Source of the DNA: Novispirillum itersonii
Lineage (GTDB): Bacteria; Pseudomonadota; Alphaproteobacteria; Rhodospirillales; Rhodospirillaceae
Direction of reading: 5' to 3'
DNA length: 64,000 nt
Assembly: GCF_014205675.1 (NCBI RefSeq)
Contig: NZ_JACIIX010000003.1
Coordinates: 248,001 to 312,000 of the forward strand
Each line of letters starts with the position of its first letter. The stretch's first letter is position 1. Shown in pieces: positions 17,604-27,134 of this stretch. The position numbers and the translations under genes are program-made. The notes under the pieces were generated by a model. The model did not search any database, was not told where the DNA came from, and saw only the letters and a list, made by a program, of their open reading frames with translations.

Positions 17604-18935
17604 TCAGTCTCCGTCCTCGGCGAGGGCGGAGACGGTGACATCCTCGGTCTGCCGGGGGAACGTTTTCATCATCCACAGCAGCAGCAGCAGGCCCGGCAGG
17701 GCGGCGGCGGTGGAAATCAGGAAATAACTGATCCAGTCGACCCGGTCGGCCAGCCAGCCGCCGACAGAGGCGAAATACGTCCGTGCGAAGGACATGAAGC
17801 TGCTGACCAGTGCGTACTGGGTGGCGGTATAGGCGATGTTGCACAGGCTGGACAGATAGGCGACGAAAGCCGCCGTGCCCATGCCGCCGGTCAGGTTTTC
17901 CACACTGATGGTCACCATCAGCATCGGCAGGCTGGGGCCGGTCAGGGCCTGTAGGGCAAACACCAGATTAGAGGCCGCTTGCAGCAGCCCGCACAGCAGC
18001 AGGGACCGCATGATCCCCAGCCGGGCCACCACGATGCCGCCCAGCAGGCCGCCAACGATGGTCATAACGACCCCGTAGGATTTAGAGACCAGCCCGATAT
18101 CGGTCTTGGTAAACCCGATCGACAGATAAAACGGGTTTGCCATCACGCCCAGCAGGGCGTCGCCGTATTTATACAGGGCGATGAACAGCAGGATCATGAC
18201 CCAGTGCTGACGCTGGGTAAAATCCCGCATCGGCAGGATAACGGCGGCGTTGAACCACTCCGCGACTCCGCTCCGGTGGGGGATGGTCGCAGACGATGGC
18301 ACCGGCTGATCTCCGGTTGGCCGTTTCGGTTCCGGCATCAGCAGGGTGATGATCATGGTCAGGCCGATCAGGGCGGCCATGACCGCATAGGCGACAAACC
18401 AGCCGAACTGATCGGCCAGAATCAGGGCTCCGCCCCCGGCGGCGATCATGCCGATCCGGTATCCCAGAACCACCGCCCCGGCTCCGGCCCCGAGCTGCCA
18501 GTCTTCCAGACTTTCAACCCGGTAGGCGTCGATGACGATGTCCTGCGTGGCGGAGGCAAAAGCCAGAGCGACGGCCCACAGGGCGGTCTGCCACAGGGCG
18601 GTTTCCGGGTTGCTGGCCCCGAGCCCGACCATGGTCAGGGCGGTTGCGGCCTGACTGGCCAGCAGCCAGCCGCGCCGCTGGCCCAGCCAGCGGGTCAGCA
18701 GGGGAAACGGCAGGCGATCGGTCAGGGGCGACCACATCCATTTAATGGCATAGGCGGTGCTGGCCCAGGAGAACAGGCCGATGGTGGTCAGGCTGGTGTT
18801 GCTTTCCGCCAGCCGGGTGGACAGCGTGCCATACACCAGCAGCAGCGGCAGCCCGGACGCAAAGCCAAGCAGAAGGATGATCAGCACCCGGCGGTCACGG
18901 TAGACGGTCAGGGCATCGCGCCAGGAGTGGGTCAC
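17604..18935 (-). CDS. ampG: AmpG-like MFS permease (muropeptide transporter)
   Basis: A 443-residue integral membrane protein with about 12 predicted transmembrane segments. The start region YRDRRVLIILLLGFASGLPLLLVYGTLS, then WASTAYAIKWMWSPLTDR, is typical of AmpG, the inner-membrane importer of GlcNAc-anhydroMurNAc peptides for cell-wall recycling and beta-lactamase induction signalling. Length is somewhat short of E. coli AmpG (491) but normal for alphaproteobacteria. No beta-lactamase or ampD gene is nearby. Convergent with ftsY; 254 bases separate it from the divergent receiver gene. Confidence 0.85.
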   Translation of the reverse strand: MTHSWRDALTVYRDRRVLIILLLGFASGLPLLLVYGTLSTRLAESNTSLTTIGLFSWASTAYAIKWMWSPLTDRLPFPLLTRWLGQRRGWLLASQAATALTMVGLGASNPETALWQTALWAVALAFASATQDIVIDAYRVESLEDWQLGAGAGAVVLGYRIGMIAAGGGALILADQFGWFVAYAVMAALIGLTMIITLLMPEPKRPTGDQPVPSSATIPHRSGVAEWFNAAVILPMRDFTQRQHWVMILLFIALYKYGDALLGVMANPFYLSIGFTKTDIGLVSKSYGVVMTIVGGLLGGIVVARLGIMRSLLLCGLLQAASNLVFALQALTGPSLPMLMVTISVENLTGGMGTAAFVAYLSSLCNIAYTATQYALVSSFMSFARTYFASVGGWLADRVDWISYFLISTAAALPGLLLLLWMMKTFPRQTEDVTVSALAEDGD

Positions 18936-19189
18936 AGGGGGCCTCGTCAGCGTCTCAAAACAGCGGGAAAACGGCAGGGTCCTCCACCGGCGGAAGGATG
19001 CCGCCCCTGAGCCGGGAAAGGAAGGCCTAAGCGCGTTTCTTTCCGGGAAAGAGGGTCGGGGATTTGTAAAAATTTATGGATATTGGGCCTTATGAACGAT
19101 TGCATCAGCCCCTGAACCCAATGCTAATAAGGCAGGAGAGACCGGAGGGGTGCGCGCGCCCGGTCAGGAACCGGAAGGGAGAGGTGAAG

Positions 19190-19552
19190 ATGGGGCTGTG
19201 CATTCTGATTGTTGATGACAGCCGGGTCGCCCGGATGTCGCTGCGGCGTCAGCTGACGGAAATCGCTCCTGATTGCTCAATCGTTGAAGCCGGATCCTAT
19301 GATGACGCTCTGGTTCAGATTGAAGCGCATGTTCCGGAATTGGCCCTGATTGATTTCAACATGCCCGGTCATGATGGCCTGGAGCTGGCCCGGGTGCTGA
19401 AAGAGCGCCTTCCGGACCTGCGGATGGCTCTGGTGACGGCCAATATTCAGGATGCGGTTTCCCGCCGGGCCATTGAGATGGGAATGGCCTTTGTTGCCAA
19501 ACCGGCCTCTTTGGCCCAGTTGCAGGCGTTTGTCGCCGGGGGGCAGGGATGA
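19190..19552 (+). CDS. Stand-alone response-regulator receiver
   Basis: A 120-residue CheY-like receiver. ILIVDDSRVARMSLRR carries the acidic pocket, LALIDFNMPGHDGLEL the phosphoacceptor Asp, and MALVTANI and FVAKPAS the switch Thr and the Lys. The start at 19190 (MGLCILIV) has GGGAGAG upstream; longer starts would add a non-conserved leader. There is no output domain. The stop overlaps the next gene, a CheC-like phosphatase, by 4 bases (ATGA), so the two are made together and the neighbour probably dephosphorylates this receiver. The cognate kinase is not in the window. Confidence 0.92.
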   Translation: MGLCILIVDDSRVARMSLRRQLTEIAPDCSIVEAGSYDDALVQIEAHVPELALIDFNMPGHDGLELARVLKERLPDLRMALVTANIQDAVSRRAIEMGMAFVAKPASLAQLQAFVAGGQG

Positions 19553-20196
19553 CCGTCACCCTGACACCAGACCAGCAGGATGTGGTCACAGAACTGATGA
19601 ATCTGGGGGTCGGCCGGGCTGCCGATGCCTTTTCCCGTCTGGTCGGGGATGAAGTGCTGCTGTCGGTGCCGGAAGTGCAGTTCTGTTCGCAGGATCAGGC
19701 GCAGACGCATCTACAGGCGACCGACAGCGGACAGATGGCCGGGGTGATGCAGACGTTCAGCGGCTTTGCGTCCGGCACGGCGGCGTTGATCTTTCCCGGC
19801 CCGCGCAGCATGGAACTGGTGCGGCTGGTGGTCGGGGATGATCTTCCGGCCGAGGATATCTCTGAGCTGGAGCAGGAAACGCTGGCCGAGCTGGGGAACA
19901 TTATCCTCAACCATTGTCTGGCCACGATCGGCAATACCTTGCAGGCGGAGGTCCGGGCCTCGCTGCCGGAGACCTACCGGGGTCTGTGGCCGGAGATGTT
20001 TGAGGCCTTCCACCGGATTACTCCGGCCCCGCAGGTGCCTGCGGTGGACGAGGCGACACTGGTGATGCTGGTACAGATTGATTTTACATTACGGTCCAGA
20101 AATCTTCGCGGATACCTTGCCTTTCTGATCGATATGAATGCGGCTCAGGTTTTTCTGTCGTTGATTGACCGCTATCTGGACAGCCTGTCCGGCTAA
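19549..20196 (+). CDS. CheC-like receiver phosphatase
   Basis: 215 residues. Two copies of the CheC/CheX active-site helix are visible: TELMNLGVGRAADAFSRL (residues about 14-31) and LAELGNIILNHCLATIGN (about 107-124). Each has the E-x3-N pattern (E..N spacing) that inserts into a receiver to promote hydrolysis. In classic CheC both helices can be active. Start overlaps the receiver stop (ATGA). The diguanylate cyclase begins 20 bases after the stop. I infer phosphatase control of the upstream receiver; no chemotaxis genes lie nearby, so the pathway is probably not classical chemotaxis. Confidence 0.85.
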   Translation: MTVTLTPDQQDVVTELMNLGVGRAADAFSRLVGDEVLLSVPEVQFCSQDQAQTHLQATDSGQMAGVMQTFSGFASGTAALIFPGPRSMELVRLVVGDDLPAEDISELEQETLAELGNIILNHCLATIGNTLQAEVRASLPETYRGLWPEMFEAFHRITPAPQVPAVDEATLVMLVQIDFTLRSRNLRGYLAFLIDMNAAQVFLSLIDRYLDSLSG

Positions 20197-20216
20197 CGGA
20201 ATGGCGGGGGGGAAAG

Positions 20217-22508
20217 ATGATGCAGCTGTTGAGCGAACAGACGATATCGGGCAGCCGGGCCGGGGAAGGGGTTCCCCCGGGACCGCAGACGGTGGGCTAT
20301 CCGGTTCTGGATGCGATGGGGTCCGGGGTGATCCTGCTCGACCGGGAACGGCGGATTCTCTACTGGAATCCGTGGATGAGCCGGATGGCCGGGATTGATG
20401 TCACCCATGTGAGCGGACGGCGGCTGGAGCAGGTCTTCGGGGAAGACAGGCTGGCCGCCGGGCTGCTGGACGGTATCAACGATGCGCTGACGCTGGGTGT
20501 GTCGCGGCTGCTGTCAAACAAACTGCATCACCATCCGATTCCCCTGCACCGCCCGCTGGATGCCCCCGGTGTTCTGCTGGATATCAGTGTCCAGATCCGG
20601 CCGGTGGTGGCCGGAGAGATCGGCTGCGTCATTCAGATCAATGATGTCAGTGCGGTGGTTCAGCGTGAACGCAAGATGTGGGAGCGCGAGAGTGAACTTC
20701 GCCTCCGCAACGGGGCGCTGGTGGCCTCCGGTCAGGGGATCCTGATCGTCAACGCCAGTGCTCCGGATTTTGAGATCCAGTATGCCAATCCTGCCTTTGC
20801 GTCGGTAACCGGACTGACTGACACCATGATTGTCGGGCAGGGGATCGACGCGCTGTTGTCCCAATGTGAGGACGGACCGGAACTGGAACGGATCCGGCAG
20901 GCCTTGCAGGTGAAGCGGGATGTGGCCTGTGATCTGGTCGCCCGCCGCGGCGGCGCTGAGGAATACTGGCTGGAACTGTCGGTTTCGCCGGTTTTTGATA
21001 GCACGGGCCGGGTTTCCCATTTCGCCCTGTTCCTGCGGGATGTGACCGCCCGGCGGATGGCCGAGGGGATGCTGGAACGGGCGCTGAGCGATGTGCAGGC
21101 TACCAACGCCCGGCTCAACCGGGAGCAGTCCTTTGTGTCCACTGTCCTGCGGACGGTGGCGGCTTTGGTGGTGGTGGTGGACCGCCGGATGCGGGTCGTC
21201 ACCTTCAACCGCGCCTGTGAGCAGGTGACCGGATATACCGAAGTGGACATGGCCGGGGCCGCACTGGCTGATTTCGGTGCCGGAACTGATCTGGAGACGG
21301 CGGTTCATGCAGTTCTCACCGAAGGGTCGGCGCAGACACTGGAATCGACCCTGACGTCTGTCTCCGGCGAGCAGCGGCTGATCCGATGGGCGATGTCCCC
21401 ACTGTTGCAGACGGGGGGCGGGACCATCAGCCATGTGGTCTGTGCCGGGAGCGATATCACCGAGCGCCGCCGCGCCGAAGCCCTGCTGCGCGGGGAGCGG
21501 GAACTGATGGAGCTGATCAGCCGGGATGAGGATCTGACCGTGGTGGCGGCGCGGGCCTGCCGCCTGCTGGATTCCCAGATTCCGGGCGCCAAGGCCAGCC
21601 TGATGCAGCTTTCAGAACAGAAACAGCTCAGTACGGTTGCCGCCCCCGGTCTGTCACCGGAGTATGGGGCGGCGCTCGGGGCGATTGAGATCGGTCCGGC
21701 CATCGGCTCCTGCGGGCGGGCCGCCTATACCGGCGAGGCTGTTGTCAGCACGGATCTGTTCCGGGATCCCTGTTGGGCGGATTATCGCTCCCTTGCGGAA
21801 ACATTCGGGGTGCGGGCCTGCTGGTCTCAGCCGATTCTGGCCTCCACCGGCGGGGTGCTCGGCACCATCGGGATTTATTTCTCGACGGAACGGGCCCCGA
21901 CCGACAGTGAACTCGATCTCCAGCGCCGGATCTGTGACATTGTGGCGATCAGCATTGAGCGGCGGCGGACGGTTGACCGTATCCGTTATCTGGCCCTGTA
22001 CGACCAGCTGACCGGTCTGGCCAACCGCTCCCTGCTGTCGGACCGTCTGATGACCGCCATCCGGCAGGCCCGGCGTTCCTCCGGGCAGCTGGCGTTGCTG
22101 TTCCTTGATTTTGACGGCTTCAAGGCCATCAACGACCGTTTCGGGCATGATGCCGGGGACGAAGTGCTGGCGGTCAGCGGCCAGCGCCTGCGTCAGGCCC
22201 TGCGGGAGTCCGATACTCCGGCCCGTATCGGCGGTGATGAATTTGTCGTTCTGCTGCCCGATGTCACAGTGGTCAGCACGGCGGCGCATGTGGCGGAAAA
22301 GCTGCTGACGGTGATACAGGAGCCCATTCCGTGGATGCAACATTTCCTCCAGGTCGGGGTCAGCATCGGGGTTGCCCTCTATCCTGACCATGGGGACACA
22401 GCGGATGAGCTGCTATCCCATGCCGATGATGCGATGTATGCCGCAAAACTGGCGGGCAAGGGGCGGTGGACCCTGTTCGATCCGGCCCTTGCCGCTGGCC
22501 GGACGTAA
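20217..22508 (+). CDS. PAS-PAS-PAS-GAF diguanylate cyclase
   Basis: A 763-residue soluble signalling protein without membrane segments. PAS domains lie at about 28-140, 165-285 and 300-420 (each ending in a DVTARR- or DITERR-type link), a GAF domain at about 425-580 with the GxAxxTGEAV motif, and a GGDEF domain at about 590-755. GGDEF is intact at 672-676 and an allosteric I-site RESD precedes it at 663-666 with the canonical five-residue spacing. This predicts an active cyclase producing c-di-GMP with product inhibition. Third gene of the receiver/CheC operon; what input it senses is unknown. Confidence 0.92.
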   Translation: MMQLLSEQTISGSRAGEGVPPGPQTVGYPVLDAMGSGVILLDRERRILYWNPWMSRMAGIDVTHVSGRRLEQVFGEDRLAAGLLDGINDALTLGVSRLLSNKLHHHPIPLHRPLDAPGVLLDISVQIRPVVAGEIGCVIQINDVSAVVQRERKMWERESELRLRNGALVASGQGILIVNASAPDFEIQYANPAFASVTGLTDTMIVGQGIDALLSQCEDGPELERIRQALQVKRDVACDLVARRGGAEEYWLELSVSPVFDSTGRVSHFALFLRDVTARRMAEGMLERALSDVQATNARLNREQSFVSTVLRTVAALVVVVDRRMRVVTFNRACEQVTGYTEVDMAGAALADFGAGTDLETAVHAVLTEGSAQTLESTLTSVSGEQRLIRWAMSPLLQTGGGTISHVVCAGSDITERRRAEALLRGERELMELISRDEDLTVVAARACRLLDSQIPGAKASLMQLSEQKQLSTVAAPGLSPEYGAALGAIEIGPAIGSCGRAAYTGEAVVSTDLFRDPCWADYRSLAETFGVRACWSQPILASTGGVLGTIGIYFSTERAPTDSELDLQRRICDIVAISIERRRTVDRIRYLALYDQLTGLANRSLLSDRLMTAIRQARRSSGQLALLFLDFDGFKAINDRFGHDAGDEVLAVSGQRLRQALRESDTPARIGGDEFVVLLPDVTVVSTAAHVAEKLLTVIQEPIPWMQHFLQVGVSIGVALYPDHGDTADELLSHADDAMYAAKLAGKGRWTLFDPALAAGRT

Positions 22509-22662
22509 ATCCCGGGGGCCCCGGCAACGGGGGCAGGCTGGCCGGACAGGGCGGTTTCCGTCGATTTTCCTGCGTTTGCCGCCTTCGCTTTTCGGCAGCG
22601 AGACCGTATAGTCAGGGGATCCTTCTGTCCCCTTGTTCCGCCCCGGAGCTGTGTCTGCTGCC
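22509..22662. other. Gap upstream of gpmI
   Basis: 154 bases with no gene or T-tailed terminator. A GC-rich inverted element (CGGGGGCCCCGG) lies near 22513. The TTG at 22633 is in frame with gpmI but adds a non-conserved leader. Confidence 0.4.
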
Positions 22663-24234
22663 ATGACTGCTGTGTCCAACCGCCCGAAGCCCGCCGTCCT
22701 GTGTATCCTTGACGGCTGGGGATACCGCCCTGAGACCGAAGACAACGCCATTGCGCAGGCCAACACCCCGACCTGGGACCGGCTGCTGCAACAGTATCCC
22801 AACAGCCTGATTGAGACGTCAGGGCTGGATGTCGGTTTGCCGGGTGGGCAGATGGGCAATTCTGAAGTCGGGCATATGAACATCGGTGCCGGCCGGGTGG
22901 TGATGCAGGATCTGCCGCGCATTGATGCCTGTCTGGCCGCGGGCGGGCTTGAAACGATCGCCACTTTCCAGTCCTTTGTCGCGGCAATGAAGGCCAGCGG
23001 CGGCTCCGTCCACCTGATGGGGCTTCTCAGCCCCGGCGGCGTGCACAGCCATCAGGATCAGATGGCGGCGCTGGCGGCGGCCCTGAATGCCCACGGTATT
23101 CCGGTCTGCGTCCACGCCTTCATGGATGGCCGCGATACGGCGCCCAAGTCCGGCAAGGGGTATCTGGAGGACTTCCTGAAAGCGACCCGGGATCTGCCGA
23201 AGCTGAAGGTTGCCACCGTCTCCGGCCGCTACTACGCCATGGACCGCGATAAGCGCTGGGACCGGGTGCAGCTGGCCTATGATGCGCTGGTGTCCGGCAA
23301 GGGGCAGGAAGCCCCCAACGCGATTGCCGCCATGGAGGCGTCTTACGCCGCCGAAAAGACTGATGAATTCGTGCTGCCGACCGTGATCGGCGGTTTCGAA
23401 GGCATGAAGACCGGCGATGGCCTGCTGATGGCCAATTTCCGGGCGGACCGGGCGCGGGAAATCACGCAGGCCCTGCTGGATGCGGATTTCGACGGTTTTG
23501 CCCGCTCGAAGGTGGTGCCGTTTGCCAAGGCACTGGGTCTGGTGGAATATTCCAAGGCCCATACCCAGTGGCTGGACACACTGTTCGAGCCGGAAACTCT
23601 CAGCGGTATTCTGGGTGAGGTGGTGTCCAAGGCGGGCCTGACCCAGCTGCGGATCGCTGAAACCGAAAAATATGCCCACGTCACGTTCTTCCTGAACGGT
23701 GGGGAAGAGACAGTCTATCCGGGCGAGAAACGGATTCTGGTGCCCAGCCCGAAGGTGGCAACTTATGACCTCCAGCCGGAAATGTCGGCGGCGGAGGTCA
23801 CCGACCATCTGGAAAAGGCGATCCGGGATCAGGCCTTTGACCTGATCGTCGTTAACTTTGCCAACGGCGATATGGTCGGTCATACCGGTATTATGGCGGC
23901 GGCGGTTAAGGCGGCGGAGACCATTGATGGCTGCCTGACCCGGCTGGAAGCCGCCCTGAAGGACGTTGGCGGCGTCATGCTGGTGACGGCGGATCACGGC
24001 AATGCGGAGCTGATGAAGGATCCGGAAACCGGGGAGCCCTATACCCAGCATACGGTCGGGAAGGTTCACGCCGTTCTGGTCAACGGTCCGGCCGGGGTGA
24101 CCTCTCTGGGGGATGGCCGTCTGGCCGATCTGGCCCCGACCATGCTGGCCCTGATGGGGCTGCCGCAGCCGGGGGAAATGACCGGGGCCTCCCTGCTGGG
24201 CGGCGTGTCGTCCCTGCGTCAGGCAGCGGAGTAA
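22663..24234 (+). CDS. gpmI: Cofactor-independent phosphoglycerate mutase
   Basis: 523 residues of the alkaline-phosphatase superfamily, converting 3- to 2-phosphoglycerate with two Mn ions. CILDGWGYR supplies the first metal ligand, GNSEVGHMNIGAGR the catalytic serine, NFANGDMVGHTG and TADHGNAE further ligands. Length is normal. The ATG at 22663 was chosen over a TTG at 22633 because the family begins close to the DGWG motif; GGAG lies rather far (about 15 bases) upstream. It starts the conserved run gpmI-envC-ctpA with only 8 bases to envC. Confidence 0.97.
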   Translation: MTAVSNRPKPAVLCILDGWGYRPETEDNAIAQANTPTWDRLLQQYPNSLIETSGLDVGLPGGQMGNSEVGHMNIGAGRVVMQDLPRIDACLAAGGLETIATFQSFVAAMKASGGSVHLMGLLSPGGVHSHQDQMAALAAALNAHGIPVCVHAFMDGRDTAPKSGKGYLEDFLKATRDLPKLKVATVSGRYYAMDRDKRWDRVQLAYDALVSGKGQEAPNAIAAMEASYAAEKTDEFVLPTVIGGFEGMKTGDGLLMANFRADRAREITQALLDADFDGFARSKVVPFAKALGLVEYSKAHTQWLDTLFEPETLSGILGEVVSKAGLTQLRIAETEKYAHVTFFLNGGEETVYPGEKRILVPSPKVATYDLQPEMSAAEVTDHLEKAIRDQAFDLIVVNFANGDMVGHTGIMAAAVKAAETIDGCLTRLEAALKDVGGVMLVTADHGNAELMKDPETGEPYTQHTVGKVHAVLVNGPAGVTSLGDGRLADLAPTMLALMGLPQPGEMTGASLLGGVSSLRQAAE

Positions 24235-24242
24235 GACCGGCA

Positions 24243-25574
24243 GTGCAACGACTCCGGCACGGGGGCACGACAGTTCGGGGCAGGGCAGGGAACGCCTCCC
24301 GGAGGGAACGGCATCGGCCGTTCCTCCGGACGGGTTCCCTCTGCCGTCCGGCGGCCCTGTGGCTGGTGTCGGTGGCGCTTGGGGTTTCCCTCCAGTTTGG
24401 TCCGGCGATGGCGCAAACGCCGAAAGCCCCGGATCAGGAGCTGAAGAAGGTCGAAAAGCAGCTTGAGGAAAGCCGGGAAAAAGAACGGCAGCTTCAGGAA
24501 AAGGCAGAAAACCTGCAAAAGGAGCTGGACAGCCTGCGCGATGACATCGTGAAGGCGGCCCGCTCCTCGCAGGATTATGAGGAACAGCTTTCCGGTCTCG
24601 AAACAAAAGTGGCGGATCTGCGTAAGCGGGAGGCGGCGCTGAAAAGCCAGCTCAGCACGCAGGATCAGACCATGCTTCAGGTGCTGACCGGGCTGGAACG
24701 TCTGGCGATCCGCCCGCCGGAGACCGTACTGGTGCAGCCGGGGGATCCTGACGAGACCCTGCGCAGTGCGATTCTGCTGCGCTCCGCCATTCCGGCCCTG
24801 AAAGACCGGGCGGCGGCCCTGCGGGAGGAAATCCAGAAGCTGGCACAGGTCCGGCAGGAAATCGTCAGCCGCCGGAAGGAGATCGGCGAAACCTCCACCC
24901 GCCTTGACCGCCAGAACGACAAGCTGAGCAAGCTGTTTGAGCGGAAGGCGGCCTTGGTCAAGCTGACGGATAAGGAGCGGCAGGCGGCGGCTGACCGGGC
25001 GGCGGCGCTGGCGAAGGATGCCAGTTCCCTGCGGGAGCTGATGGCCCGTCTGGAAGTGGAACGGAAGCAGCGCGAGGACGAAGAGCGCCGCCGACAGGAA
25101 GCGGAACGGCAGGCAAAAGAAGCGGAAGCGAACCGTCTGGCCGCCTTGGGAAAACCGAAGGCCCCGGAAAAGCCGGTTCCGGCCGAGCGGGCAGAGGAAG
25201 TGTCCGGCGCCGGGCTGCCGGCCCGCGGCACACTGGTGACCCGCTATGGCGACACAGTGGAAGGCGGAACGTCAAAGGGTGTGGTCATCCGGACCCGCTC
25301 TGCGGCGCAGATTGTTGCCCCGGTTTCCGGGACCGTGGCCTTCTCCGGCCCGTTCCGGGGGTATGGGCTGCTCTTGATCATCGAACATCGCGGGGGATAT
25401 CATACGCTTCTGTCCGGAATGGGGCGGATCGACGTAACGGTGGGGCAGCGTTTAAAGGCTGGCGAACCGGTCGGGGTTATGGGATCGTCAGAAGATCCGG
25501 CCCTTTATGTCGAAGTGCGTCAGGACGGACAGGCGGTGAATCCCCTGCCTTGGCTAACGGCTCGCAAAGGTTGA
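24243..25574 (+). CDS. envC: Murein hydrolase activator EnvC-like (degenerate LytM)
   Basis: 443 residues starting at GTG 24243. A long basic N-region and hydrophobic core ending in GPAMAQ look like a signal peptide. A coiled coil follows (about residues 60-310, many Glu/Lys/Gln/Leu heptads). The C-terminal LytM domain (about 330-440) lacks the zinc motifs: where active enzymes have H-x-H it has ALYVEV. That is the pattern of EnvC, which activates amidases in the periplasm rather than cutting peptidoglycan. A later start inside the basic leader is possible. Its last codons are followed 11 bases on by ctpA. Confidence 0.9.
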   Translation: MQRLRHGGTTVRGRAGNASRRERHRPFLRTGSLCRPAALWLVSVALGVSLQFGPAMAQTPKAPDQELKKVEKQLEESREKERQLQEKAENLQKELDSLRDDIVKAARSSQDYEEQLSGLETKVADLRKREAALKSQLSTQDQTMLQVLTGLERLAIRPPETVLVQPGDPDETLRSAILLRSAIPALKDRAAALREEIQKLAQVRQEIVSRRKEIGETSTRLDRQNDKLSKLFERKAALVKLTDKERQAAADRAAALAKDASSLRELMARLEVERKQREDEERRRQEAERQAKEAEANRLAALGKPKAPEKPVPAERAEEVSGAGLPARGTLVTRYGDTVEGGTSKGVVIRTRSAAQIVAPVSGTVAFSGPFRGYGLLLIIEHRGGYHTLLSGMGRIDVTVGQRLKAGEPVGVMGSSEDPALYVEVRQDGQAVNPLPWLTARKG

Positions 25575-25585
25575 ATACTGCGAAC

Positions 25586-26980
25586 ATGATGCGGAAGTCT
25601 CTGATTGCGGCGTGTGCCGTGGCGGCTCTCTCCTTCGGGGCGGGGGTTGCGTTTCAAACCACGGTGTCTGCGCCGGCACTGGCCGAGACCAAGGGAACCG
25701 AAGCCAGCTCGAACGAAGACATTTACCGTCTGCTCGATCTGTTCGGGAATGTCTTTGAACGGGTCCGCCGGGACTACGTTGAGCCGGTGACCGATCAGCA
25801 GCTGATCGAAGCGGCGATCAACGGCATGCTCAGCAGCCTTGATCCGCATTCGTCCTACCTGAATGCGGAAAACTACAAGGACATGCAGGTCCAGACCAAG
25901 GGCGAGTTCGGTGGTCTGGGGATTGAGGTGTCGATGGAAAACGGTCTGGTGAAGGTCGTTTCGCCGATCGACGACACTCCGGCCTTCCGCGCCGGATTGC
26001 AGCCGGGCGATCTGATCTCCCATCTCGACGGCAAGCCGGTGCTCGGCCTCAGCCTTCAGGATGCGGTGGAACAGATGCGCGGCAAGATCGGCACGGTGAT
26101 CAAGCTGACCATCCGCCGGGATGGCAAGCAGCCGTTTGACGTCAACCTGACCCGCGATGTCATTCAGATCAAGTCGGCCCGCTGGCACCGCGAAGGGGAT
26201 ATCGGCTACATCCGCCTGACCGCCTTCAACGAAAAGACCTATGATGGCCTGAAGGACGGGATCGAAAAGCTGCGCAAGGAAATCGGCACCGATAAGCTGC
26301 ACGGCTTTGTGCTGGATCTGCGCAACAACCCGGGTGGTCTGCTGGATCAGGCGATTTCGGTCTCTGATGCCTTCCTTGATGCCGGGGAAATTGTTTCGAC
26401 CCGGTCCCGGAATGCTGAGGATACCCAGCGGTATAATGCCCGGAAGGGCGATCTGACCGACGGCCTGCCGCTGGTGGTGCTGATCAACGATGGGTCGGCC
26501 TCGGCGTCGGAAATCGTTGCCGGTGCCTTGCAGGACCATCACCGGGCGATCATCGTCGGCACCAAGAGCTTCGGCAAGGGCTCGGTCCAGACCATTATTC
26601 CGCTGGCCGGTCATGGGGCAATGCGCCTGACCACGGCGCGCTATTATACGCCGTCGGGCCGCTCGATTCAGGCGGTCGGGATTGAACCGGATATCGAGGT
26701 CCGTCAGCTGAAGGTTGCCGACGGTGCCGGGGAACAGCGCCGCCGGGCGGAGGCTGATCTGCCGAACGCCCTGAAGAATCCGAATGCTCCGGCGGACAAG
26801 AAAGACGCGGATAAGAAGCCGAAGGACAGCAAGGCTGCCCCGGATGCGGGTGAGGATGGGGTCGATGTGACTCCGGCCTCCGCCGCCGATGGCAAGGCTG
26901 AGGATTATCAGCTGTCCCGGGCGCTGGACATTCTGCGCGGTGTGGCGATCTTCCGCGAACGCCAGACCAGCGTTCAGTAA
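25586..26980 (+). CDS. ctpA: C-terminal processing protease (S41, CtpA/Prc)
   Basis: 464 residues beginning MMRKSLIAACAV, a signal peptide or anchor. Then a S41 N-terminal domain, a PDZ domain (about residues 95-180, GGLGIEVSMENGLVKV) and the catalytic core with GSASASEIVAGAL (Ser) and GTKSFGKGSVQ (Lys). These provide the Ser-Lys dyad. The C-terminal tail is Lys/Asp/Ala-rich. It degrades or trims periplasmic proteins and in this neighbourhood probably acts on cell-wall hydrolases. The ATG at 25586 follows the envC stop; upstream in-frame TTG 25550 would overlap it. An excellent terminator follows. Confidence 0.95.
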   Translation: MMRKSLIAACAVAALSFGAGVAFQTTVSAPALAETKGTEASSNEDIYRLLDLFGNVFERVRRDYVEPVTDQQLIEAAINGMLSSLDPHSSYLNAENYKDMQVQTKGEFGGLGIEVSMENGLVKVVSPIDDTPAFRAGLQPGDLISHLDGKPVLGLSLQDAVEQMRGKIGTVIKLTIRRDGKQPFDVNLTRDVIQIKSARWHREGDIGYIRLTAFNEKTYDGLKDGIEKLRKEIGTDKLHGFVLDLRNNPGGLLDQAISVSDAFLDAGEIVSTRSRNAEDTQRYNARKGDLTDGLPLVVLINDGSASASEIVAGALQDHHRAIIVGTKSFGKGSVQTIIPLAGHGAMRLTTARYYTPSGRSIQAVGIEPDIEVRQLKVADGAGEQRRRAEADLPNALKNPNAPADKKDADKKPKDSKAAPDAGEDGVDVTPASAADGKAEDYQLSRALDILRGVAIFRERQTSVQ

Positions 26981-26996
26981 GATCCTGTGGAAAGAG

Positions 26997-27031
26997 AGAA
27001 GCCCGCCTGTGCGGGCTTCTCTTTTTATTGT
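26997..27031 (+). terminator. Rho-independent terminator of gpmI-envC-ctpA
   Basis: A perfect stem GAGAAGCCCGC/GCGGGCTTCTC with a short CTGT loop is followed by TTTTTATTG. It closes the three-gene operon 17 bases after the ctpA stop. Confidence 0.93.
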
Positions 27032-27134
27032 ATAGGCTTATTGGCATGTTTTTCATCGCCGTCGCAGGTGGTGCGGATTATAGTGCCCTAACGCTTCTTT
27101 AACGGGCCGTTCTGCATAGTTCGGGCGATAGTGC

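Noticed and set aside
17566-17604. CCGGCT/CCGGTT microrepeat after ftsY
   Set aside because: Short low-complexity tract, not a terminator or clear element.
17979-19010. 343-residue plus-strand open frame
   Set aside because: Antisense to the AmpG-like gene; Gly/Gln-rich shadow.
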